A stretch of 6,953 nt of DNA, taken from the NCBI GenBank assembly GCA_013331965.1, contig DUFL01000024.1:152-7104 (forward strand). Direction: 5' to 3'. The stretch comes from Candidatus Woesearchaeota archaeon (GTDB taxonomy: Archaea; Nanobdellota; Nanobdellia; Woesearchaeales; UBA10107). The notes beneath the pieces are model-generated. The model saw nothing but the letters and a program-made list of their open reading frames with translations. It did not search any database and was not told the DNA's origin. Position 1 is the stretch's first letter, and each line of letters begins with the position of its first letter. The translations under genes were made by a program, and so were the position numbers. This document shows positions 1 through 4,154 of the stretch, one piece after another.

Positions 1-114
1 GAGGATGTAAGTATTTTATTTGAAGAATTCGGTAGAGCATTTATTGCCAGATTAGACCCCGCTGTGCAAGAAAAGTTTGCTTATGAAAATGCAGAGAGGC
101 TGTTACAAGGTTAA
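1..114 (+). CDS. C-terminal end of a possible amidohydrolase-family metal-dependent hydrolase (5' truncated)
   Basis: The first reading frame is open from the window edge and gives 37 residues before a TAA stop at 112-114, so only the C-terminus is visible. The tail has an amphipathic helix (FEEFGRAFIARL), then DPAVQEKFAYENAERLLQG. The pattern of a charged helix followed by (E)NAxRLL and an immediate stop is typical of the last helix of amidohydrolase-2 type TIM-barrel hydrolases, where a 'GENAxRLL' segment closes the protein. No metal ligand or catalytic residue lies in the visible part, so the family is inferred from the tail alone. Another alpha-helical enzyme could end the same way. The stop is followed by GGGAG and a short spacer before the next possible small gene. 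Confidence 0.5.
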   Translation, partial: EDVSILFEEFGRAFIARLDPAVQEKFAYENAERLLQG

Positions 115-137
115 GGGAGAATGGTAAAATAAAAATT

Positions 138-251
138 GTGATAGAAAATGAAAAAGAACTGATTATTTTAATTATTGTTGAAATAGTAATCATAATTTTG
201 GGCGTGGTTGGTATTTTAGATAATAAAAAGAAAAATAAAAGCGGGGTTTAG
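138..251 (+). CDS. possible 37-residue single-pass membrane microprotein
   Basis: A GTG-initiated frame encodes 37 residues: an acidic start (IENEKE), about 19 uninterrupted hydrophobic residues broken only by one Glu (LIILIIVEIVIIILGVVGIL), then a Lys/Asn tail (DNKKKNKSGV). This is the layout of a small single-pass membrane protein with a positively charged cytoplasmic C-terminus. It follows the upstream gene's stop by 23 nt. No ATG is available in frame; an in-frame TGA at 84-86 bounds the frame upstream. The only SD-like sequence (GGGAG, 115-119) lies too far from the GTG to be convincing. The TAG stop overlaps the stop of the convergent minus-strand gene by 4 bp. I do not recognise the protein. 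AT-rich DNA readily produces hydrophobic frames by chance, so this is a tentative call. Confidence 0.3.
   Translation: MIENEKELIILIIVEIVIIILGVVGILDNKKKNKSGV
219..241 (-). terminator. oligo-T terminator for the minus-strand secreted-protein operon
   Basis: Read on the minus strand, the sequence just after the stop of the 290-residue gene is a run of T tracts (CTTTTATTTTTCTTTTTATT) with no strong hairpin. Archaeal RNA polymerase commonly terminates at such U-rich tracts. The position, 7-29 nt past the stop, fits. The same bases encode the Lys/Asn tail of the possible plus-strand microprotein. Confidence 0.5.
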
Positions 252-1120
252 CCGCTTCCAGAGTTGCTGCCGGAGCTTTCTGATCCGCTGCCAGATGAAT
301 CACTTGATGATGAATCGTCTGAGCTTCCGGAATTATCTTCTGTCTCCGAAGAGCCGTCATCTGAGCTTTCAGATTCGTTTTCTGCTTCAACTTCAGTTTC
401 AGCAGAGTCATCGGCATCTTCTATGCTCTTTGCTTCTCTTTCAGCCAATTTTTCACTGACTTTAGCGGCCTTTTTTTCTAACGCAGCAGATCTTTTTTGA
501 ACTTTTTGTTCAAGTTTTTCTGCTTTTTCAGTTAGTTTAGCCTCATCTCTGCCTCTTTCCTTGGCTTTTGCAGCTTTAGCTTCTATCCTGGCCAAAGTGT
601 CAGCCTTCTTAACTTTCCATTGCTCGAAATTCTTCACAAGGCCGATAGTTTTTGACTTAAATCTTTCAGCCTGCTCAGTCTTTCCTTTTGCAACAAGGAA
701 GCTATAGTGCTGTGTTCTTCTTTGTTCAATCTTACTGATAAGATCAAGTTTTCTTTCCTCCTGGAAAGTGAAAGCCAGTCTTATTCTGTCAAGAGCTGAA
801 TCAAGTGTAGAGTATTCTTTTCCAACCTGAACAGTTGTTGTTTCTGTCGTTGTCTCTTCTTCAGCTGTTTCAGTTTCAGCCTCTAAAGGCGCATCCGATA
901 CTGCTGCTGCGTCCTCGGCTGATGCTACAACAGGAATTGCTTCAGTTGCATCTCCTGAGATGACCTCAGCATCTGCTGCTTCAGTTACTTCAGCCGTTAC
1001 TCCTTCAGTTGATACATCAGCTGTCTCTTCAGCTATTGTTTCATCTGTCGTGTCCTGTGCAATTACTGAAACTGTGCTCAGTAAAAACATAAGAACAACA
1101 AATATGCTTAGTGTTTTCAT
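248..1120 (-). CDS. secreted DUF5667-like protein with acidic linker, Lys-rich coiled coil and Ser/Asp tail
   Basis: A 290-residue exported protein with no recognised enzymatic motif. Residues 1-21 form a signal peptide (hydrophobic core, then VIAQ). Residues 22-98 are a low-complexity acidic Ala/Thr/Glu linker. Residues 101-180 are a helical domain (YSTLDSALDRIRLAF...KGKTEQAERF...FEQWK) about 60% identical to the product of the gene just upstream. It resembles DUF5667-type envelope domains (start 'L..a.driklaFt...E.k'), a family link based on pattern only. Residues 180-235 are a Lys/Glu/Ala-rich probable coiled coil, and 236-290 are almost purely Ser, Asp, Glu, Gly and Asn. The strongly segregated charges suggest an extended, wall-exposed protein. 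The start overlaps the upstream stop (ATGA) and has a good GGAGG 6 nt before it, so translation is probably coupled. It could be structural or adhesive; no substrate is suggested. Confidence 0.85.
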   Translation of the reverse strand: MKTLSIFVVLMFLLSTVSVIAQDTTDETIAEETADVSTEGVTAEVTEAADAEVISGDATEAIPVVASAEDAAAVSDAPLEAETETAEEETTTETTTVQVGKEYSTLDSALDRIRLAFTFQEERKLDLISKIEQRRTQHYSFLVAKGKTEQAERFKSKTIGLVKNFEQWKVKKADTLARIEAKAAKAKERGRDEAKLTEKAEKLEQKVQKRSAALEKKAAKVSEKLAEREAKSIEDADDSAETEVEAENESESSDDGSSETEDNSGSSDDSSSSDSSGSGSESSGSNSGSG

Positions 1121-1518
1121 TGTTTTCCTCCGCTTTGTTTTTGAACGGGAGCTTCGACTCTTTCCCGAGTCTTGTTCTGCTCCATTTTAGCGATTATGTC
1201 CTGCTTGTTGGCTTTCCACTGGTCAAAGTTTTTAACCAGTCCTATTGTATTGGTATTGAACCTTTCAGCCTGATCAGTCTTTCCCTTTTCAAGCAAAAAC
1301 TGGTAGTGTGCCTGCCTTCTTTCCTGAATCTTGTTTATCATTTCAAGTCTTCTCTCTATCTGCTGTGTGAAGGCAAATTTTATCCTGTCTATCGCTCTTT
1401 CGAGTAAAGAGTATTCTTTTCTGTCTTTGGCTTCAACTGAGGTGTTTGCCTGTGCAAATGCAAAAGGCATAGCTAACAGCAATAATGCTATAATCCCAAA
1501 CATTAGTCTTTGTTTCAT
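1117..1518 (-). CDS. small secreted DUF5667-like protein, paralogue of its downstream neighbour
   Basis: A 133-residue exported protein: signal peptide at residues 1-22 (hydrophobic core, then AFAQ), then a helical domain at about 35-113 (EYSLLERAIDRIKFAF...RRQAHYQFLLEKGKTDQAERF...FDQWKANK), then a short Lys/Gln/Arg tail. The helical domain aligns without gaps to residues 102-180 of the next gene's product, with 48 of 79 positions identical by hand count. The pair therefore arose by tandem duplication. This copy lacks the acidic linker and the Ser/Asp tail and looks like the minimal form. It is first in a two-gene operon and its TGA overlaps the next ATG. Its promoter carries the shared GTTCC operator and a leader hairpin. 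Only a weak SD (GTGA, 6 nt before the ATG) is visible. Function is unknown; an envelope or periplasm-like role follows from the signal peptide. Confidence 0.85.
   Translation of the reverse strand: MKQRLMFGIIALLLLAMPFAFAQANTSVEAKDRKEYSLLERAIDRIKFAFTQQIERRLEMINKIQERRQAHYQFLLEKGKTDQAERFNTNTIGLVKNFDQWKANKQDIIAKMEQNKTRERVEAPVQKQSGGKQ
1127..1131 (-). promoter_or_regulatory. strong Shine-Dalgarno for the downstream secreted paralogue
   Basis: GGAGG on the minus strand lies 6 nt before the ATG at 1120, inside the 3' end of the upstream gene. It is the clearest ribosome binding site in the window. It fixes the start at 1120 and, with the ATGA overlap, supports translational coupling or re-initiation. 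Confidence 0.8.
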
Positions 1519-1528
1519 TGTTTTTCAC

Positions 1529-1542
1529 AGCGTTTTCACGCT
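1529..1542 (-). promoter_or_regulatory. leader hairpin with GAAA tetraloop
   Basis: The minus strand reads AGCGTGAAAACGCT: a perfect 5-bp stem closed by GAAA, a stable GNRA tetraloop. It ends 10 nt before the ATG at 1518. If transcription starts about 25 nt after the TATA-like box (1567-1578), the hairpin sits almost at the 5' end of the mRNA. It could protect the transcript or affect access to the weak GTGA ribosome site that follows. It is short, so chance is possible. Confidence 0.45.
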
Positions 1543-1606
1543 ATATCCTAATATGGCTGGAACAGTATTTATTTTTTGCCCGGAATTAGCCGGAACAACC
1601 AGGAAC
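1543..1606 (-). promoter_or_regulatory. promoter of the secreted pair with phased GTTCC operator
   Basis: On the minus strand three 10-bp units stand end to end: GTTCCTGGTT, GTTCCGGCTA and ATTCCGGGCA (starting at 1606, 1596 and 1586). They are followed by an A/T-only box (AAAAAATAAATA, 1567-1578) and a fourth GTTCC (1563-1559). The one-turn phasing puts the three units on the same face of the helix. The third touches the BRE position before the TATA-like box, and the fourth lies between that box and the predicted start site. Proteins bound here would contact TBP/TFB or block polymerase. The first unit begins inside the stop codon of the upstream gene. The same arrangement occurs at 1978-2040. 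Confidence 0.65.
1579..1598. repeat. 20-bp direct repeat, copy 1
   Basis: CCCGGAATTAGCCGGAACAA on the plus strand, identical to 2013-2032 and in the same orientation, 434 bp apart. It contains two of the phased GGAAY units. It is best read as the core of a shared operator rather than as a mobile-element end. Confidence 0.9.
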
Positions 1607-1977
1607 TATACAAATGATACCCTGTACTTCTTATGTCCGTTGCCATTAGCTATATTTCTATGCTCATCCAATATATTGTGTATCTGAGGCATGATTATTC
1701 CATACTGTTTAATCAATCCTGAATACGATCCGTAGCACGCATGTATCTCGTTTAAGTCTGCAAATGAAAGCGCGGATTCAAGCTCTTCAGCCAGTTTAGA
1801 GATATCATTTTTAACATCTTGTTTTATATTTGCACTTTTCATTAATGCAGCATATGCGGCAGAGCTCCCGATTATCTTGCATTCCCGATATATTCTTGTG
1901 ATAAACTCTTCCTGATCCTTGGTGCTCATGTTTTTTACAATGGTTACCAAATCAATGCTTTGCTCTGTTGGTGTCAT
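1606..1977 (-). CDS. unrecognised 123-residue soluble, mostly helical protein
   Basis: I do not recognise this protein. It has no signal peptide and no membrane segment, so it is probably cytoplasmic. The composition is mainly helical and mildly acidic: residues 7-35 (IDLVTIVKNMSTKDQEEFITR and onward), 40-70 (YAALMKSANIKQDVKNDISK..EELES) and 73-108 (ADLNEIHACYGSYSGLIKQYG...). A basic, flexible end follows (NGNGHKKYRVSFV). There are two cysteines (33 and 81) and no metal-binding cluster or nucleotide-binding loop. The gene has its own promoter carrying the same phased GTTCC array as the secreted pair downstream, so the three genes are probably co-regulated. The ATG at 1977 lies about 29 nt from the centre of the TATA-like box, giving almost no leader, with only AGGTTAT as a poor SD match just before it. 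It could be a regulatory partner of the envelope genes, but this rests on context alone. Confidence 0.75.
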   Translation of the reverse strand: MTPTEQSIDLVTIVKNMSTKDQEEFITRIYRECKIIGSSAAYAALMKSANIKQDVKNDISKLAEELESALSFADLNEIHACYGSYSGLIKQYGIIMPQIHNILDEHRNIANGNGHKKYRVSFV

Positions 1978-2040
1978 ATAACCTATATGGGCGGAACAAG
2001 ATATTAATTTAACCCGGAATTAGCCGGAACAAGTAAGAAC
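1978..2040 (-). promoter_or_regulatory. promoter of the 123-residue gene with phased GTTCC operator
   Basis: On the minus strand: GTTCTTACTT, GTTCCGGCTA and ATTCCGGGTT in tandem (starting at 2040, 2030 and 2020), then TTAAATTAATAT (2001-2012) as TATA-like box, then GTTCC (1997-1993). All four elements sit at the same relative spacing as in the promoter at 1543-1606, and the flanks of the fourth element are also similar (CATAT before AGG in both). The predicted start site falls within a few nt of the ATG, so the mRNA would be nearly leaderless. Confidence 0.65.
2013..2032. repeat. 20-bp direct repeat, copy 2
   Basis: Identical to 1579-1598 and in the same orientation. Identity falls off on both sides except at the GGAAC elements and the A/T box, which is what a conserved binding site would show. 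Confidence 0.9.
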
Positions 2041-2272
2041 AAATGTTTAATCAACGATGCCCAACTCTACGCCGCACCTATGCTGGATTTTCGTTTTAAT
2101 TATTACAAATTAAAAACATTATTTAAAAGTTAGCACCACTCGGCTTTGTATTCTGTTTTATTATATGCCGCTAAAGTCCCGTAGGGAGCGTCCCCTTTAG
2201 CTCATTTTCTATCGCCAGTAATTAAGCCTCGGTGCAGGTGCTAACTTAATTTAAATTTGGTGCTGCTAAATC
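2041..2272. other. intergenic region between the regulator gene and the 123-residue gene
   Basis: This is the longest stretch without a supported gene. It holds the inverted-repeat element at 2127-2247 and a second, smaller island of higher GC content at about 2051-2090 (GATGCCCAACTC then TACGCCGCACC). The island has no clear internal hairpin. A/T-rich spacers separate the parts. Two 18-residue frames start at 2043 and 2057, with nothing else to support them. Confidence 0.6.
2127..2247. ncRNA. 121-bp inverted-repeat element: structured RNA candidate or MITE-like element
   Basis: The ends are a perfect 11-bp inverted repeat, AAGTTAGCACC (2127-2137) and GGTGCTAACTT (2237-2247). Inside are a 5-bp stem GGCTT/AAGCC (2142-2146 with 2224-2228) and a 7-bp stem GCTAAAG/CTTTAGC (2170-2176 with 2195-2201). 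The innermost loop holds TCCC, GGGA, TCCC. The element is clearly richer in G and C than the nearly pure A/T flanks. Nested stems on one axis suggest a folded RNA. On the plus strand a TATA-like box at 2093-2104 would place the start near 2125, just before the stem. On the minus strand the stem is followed by T tracts. Strand is therefore left open. It matches no tRNA, 5S, SRP or RNase P pattern I know. Terminal repeats plus A/T flanks also fit a small non-autonomous transposon. Confidence 0.5.
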
Positions 2273-2971
2273 CTATCTCAATCCAACAATATTGCTCATT
2301 CCTTTAGTCTCGCTGAATATGATTTCTTTCTGAACAAGCGTTTTGATGTTTCTGGAAAGAGATGCCTTAGGAATTCCAAGCTCTTTTTCAAGCGCAGCCT
2401 GGGTCACAGTTCCGTGTTCTTGAAGATAGTCAAGAATAAGCAATTGTCTTTCTGTATATAAGGAGCGGTTTAGTGTTTTCTTAGGAGTTGAAGTTATTTT
2501 TCTTTTGACAAAATAAACAATACCTCCGATTATCAATATCAGAACTAACCCTGCAATCATCAGGGATTGATCAAAAAGCGAATCTTCCTTATCTATCGCG
2601 TATTCTATGAATACATCAAGTTTTTCCCCTGCACCGAAACCTGAAACAGCGATAACCCCGTCTTTCTCCCCGATAACAAACTTATTATTGGCTTTGATGA
2701 CATTCATTACAGAATATTTTGGAAGTTTAATTAGATACTTATATTCATCAAAAATCGGGCTTGTTATGTTTAAATACCAGATGTTCTTGTTCTTTGAAGT
2801 AAGTTCATTGTTTGTTCCTTTAAATTGGTCATAATTGGTATTTCCGCTTATCGCAACCTCCCCGTTTTCTTTCACATTGAAGGTCAAGTCTCCATAAAGC
2901 TGAGCGTATGACGTATTAATTAAGATGATAAAAAGTGCAGCAACAAATAAAAGATGTGCTAGTCGTTTCAT
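2273..2971 (-). CDS. membrane-tethered winged-helix transcriptional regulator with an exported sensor domain
   Basis: A 232-residue one-component regulator. Residues 1-23 are a signal peptide (hydrophobic core, then TSYAQ). Residues 24-133 form a probably beta-rich exported domain (LYGDLTFNVKENGEVAISGNT... and GEKLDVFIEYAID). Residues 136-155 are a transmembrane helix (SLMIAGLVLILIIGGIVYF) followed by KRK. Residues 171-232 are a winged helix of MarR/HTH_24 type: YTERQLLILDYLQEHG, then TQAALEKELGI, recognition helix KASLSRNIKTLVQKE, and wing to the C-terminus. Such proteins sense envelope signals and bind DNA while anchored. The start at 2971 is chosen because it begins the signal peptide; the frame stays open to an ATG at 3106, but that would overlap the protease gene by about 100 bp and bury the signal peptide. 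A TATA-like box 25 nt upstream suggests a leaderless mRNA. Its targets may be the phased GTTCC sites nearby. Confidence 0.85.
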   Translation of the reverse strand: MKRLAHLLFVAALFIILINTSYAQLYGDLTFNVKENGEVAISGNTNYDQFKGTNNELTSKNKNIWYLNITSPIFDEYKYLIKLPKYSVMNVIKANNKFVIGEKDGVIAVSGFGAGEKLDVFIEYAIDKEDSLFDQSLMIAGLVLILIIGGIVYFVKRKITSTPKKTLNRSLYTERQLLILDYLQEHGTVTQAALEKELGIPKASLSRNIKTLVQKEIIFSETKGMSNIVGLR

Positions 2972-2990
2972 ATTGTAGCTTATTACCTGT

Positions 2991-3002
2991 TTATTTATTA
3001 AA
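2991..3002 (-). promoter_or_regulatory. TATA-like box of the membrane regulator gene
   Basis: TTTAATAAATAA on the minus strand is centred about 25 nt before the ATG at 2971, in the 31-bp gap after the protease gene. The distance matches archaeal TATA-to-start spacing for a leaderless transcript, so the regulator may be transcribed independently of the protease. Confidence 0.45.
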
Positions 3003-4142
3003 TTAACCATTATTTTCGGCTGCCCACTGTTCGGCCATTTTAATCCTTTTTTCAGCACAAGGGTGGCCGTGGAACCAGAATTCGATAAAAGCATTTGGCT
3101 TGTCATCTGCTAGGTCTATGTCGCATAGTTTTTTCTCGGTTGAAATCTGAGAAGAAGAATCTTTAATGTAGTCTAATGCAAATTTATCTGCTGCCGCTTC
3201 CTGTTTTCTTGAATAAGCCATCATCAAAGGCATTGCGAGGAATCCTAAAACAATCAGTATTCCTGAAACAACGGGATAAATATGGAGCGGAATAAATTCA
3301 TCTGCAGTAAAATTATTTCTTATTATTAAATTTGTTAAGTACAGGAGTAACACAGACTGTGCTGCTCCAAAAATCTCAAACTTGATTATATCTTTATGGA
3401 CATAGTGCCCCAGCTCATGCGCTATTACAGTCCTTACCTCTTTTTTGGTGAATTTATCCAGTAAATTGTCATACAAAATTATTGATTTGGTTTTTCCCAT
3501 TCCCGCAAACATCGCATCTACTTTTTTTGATTTTTCGCTCTCAATAAGAACTTTTATTTTTTTAATATTTGTTACACCGACTCTTTTGAGTATATCAATG
3601 ATATTTTTAAGCTCTGACCTATCTTTGTACGGCTTTAATTTATAAAGGAACGGAAGAAAAACAACAGGATAAATGAAATTGATAAATAATGAAAAAAAGA
3701 TTCCGACAATTGAGGTGTAAAGCCACCAATACCTGAAATTTACAAGCAAAAATGCGGTTATCGCTCCGATAGGAACAGCAAAAACAAGCTCAAGCAGAGT
3801 TTCCTTGAAAAAATCATTAAACCACGCAGGAAGGGTATGGTTTGAAAGCTTGTATTTGTGCTCGTAAAAATATCCTCCGTACAATTTAAGCGGAAATTCA
3901 AAAATTAAAAAGATTGCTGAAACAAAAAATACAAATAAGATGATTCCAAGAATAGAACCGCCAGCATTTAATGAATACTCTGCAAGTCTTTCAAAAACGC
4001 CGGTTAAAAATAATACAGCAATCGCAGTAAGAGGAATGACTATGCTGTTTCCTATGCTCATGATCAGTTTCTGCCTGGAATATATCTTTGCCAGCCTTCT
4101 TTTCTCAGGGTCGTACTCGTAATGTGCAGATCTTTTTGCCAT
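3003..4142 (-). CDS. M48 family membrane metalloprotease, Ste24/CAAX-protease type
   Basis: A 379-residue integral-membrane zinc protease, close to the usual size of prokaryotic Ste24 homologues. The zinc site is complete: HELGH at residues 242-246 and the third ligand Glu315 in SRKQEAAADKFA. Ste24-type landmarks are present: YEHKYKLSNHTLPAWFND (93-110), VDAMFAGMGKTKSIILYDNL (208-227), which matches the 'NAYF.G.gk.krIvLYDtLl' segment, and HGHPCAEKRI (358-367), which corresponds to the HPP..eR region. Hydrophobic segments lie near 33-50, 64-84, 115-135, 138-166, 254-275 and 287-310. Family members cleave prenylated or misfolded membrane proteins; the substrate here is unknown. The start lies 12 bp after the dus stop, so the two are probably co-transcribed. 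No SD is visible before the ATG. It sits next to a membrane-anchored regulator that could be a substrate, which is conjecture. Confidence 0.92.
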   Translation of the reverse strand: MAKRSAHYEYDPEKRRLAKIYSRQKLIMSIGNSIVIPLTAIAVLFLTGVFERLAEYSLNAGGSILGIILFVFFVSAIFLIFEFPLKLYGGYFYEHKYKLSNHTLPAWFNDFFKETLLELVFAVPIGAITAFLLVNFRYWWLYTSIVGIFFSLFINFIYPVVFLPFLYKLKPYKDRSELKNIIDILKRVGVTNIKKIKVLIESEKSKKVDAMFAGMGKTKSIILYDNLLDKFTKKEVRTVIAHELGHYVHKDIIKFEIFGAAQSVLLLYLTNLIIRNNFTADEFIPLHIYPVVSGILIVLGFLAMPLMMAYSRKQEAAADKFALDYIKDSSSQISTEKKLCDIDLADDKPNAFIEFWFHGHPCAEKRIKMAEQWAAENNG

Positions 4143-4154
4143 TAAAAAAGAAAA

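Noticed and set aside
121..132. ATG GTA AAA TAA after a GGGAG as a minimal leader peptide
   Set aside because: The SD-like sequence is too close to the ATG, and three codons followed by a stop are expected by chance in A/T-rich DNA.
264..500. Ser/Glu-rich plus-strand frame opposite the 290-residue secreted protein
   Set aside because: It is the antisense shadow of the low-complexity Ser/Asp tail and coiled coil. The minus-strand gene has a signal peptide, a ribosome site and a paralogue.
1559..1606. CRISPR-like array
   Set aside because: The repeat unit is only about 5-10 bp at 10-bp pitch, with no spacers of CRISPR size and no cas genes.
1579..2032. Direct repeats flanking the 123-residue gene as ends or target duplications of a mobile element
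   Set aside because: Each copy lies at the same place relative to a TATA-like box, and three further GGAAY elements outside the 20-mer keep exact spacing. That fits duplicated promoters. The gene between them has no recombinase features.
2043..2113. Two 18-residue frames starting at ATG 2043 and 2057
   Set aside because: They are very short, overlap each other in different frames, and show no supporting ribosome site or recognisable sequence.
2127..2247. tRNA, 5S rRNA, SRP RNA or RNase P RNA
   Set aside because: There is no T-loop or acceptor pattern, no CCGAAC-type 5S segment, no SRP helix 8 motif and no RNase P conserved core (only a coincidental ACAGAA on the minus strand). The size also does not fit SRP or RNase P.
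2273..3106. Longer form of the winged-helix regulator starting at 3106
   Set aside because: It would overlap the protease gene by about 100 bp and place 45 non-conserved-looking residues before an obvious signal peptide. The ATG at 2971 has a TATA-like box at the right distance.
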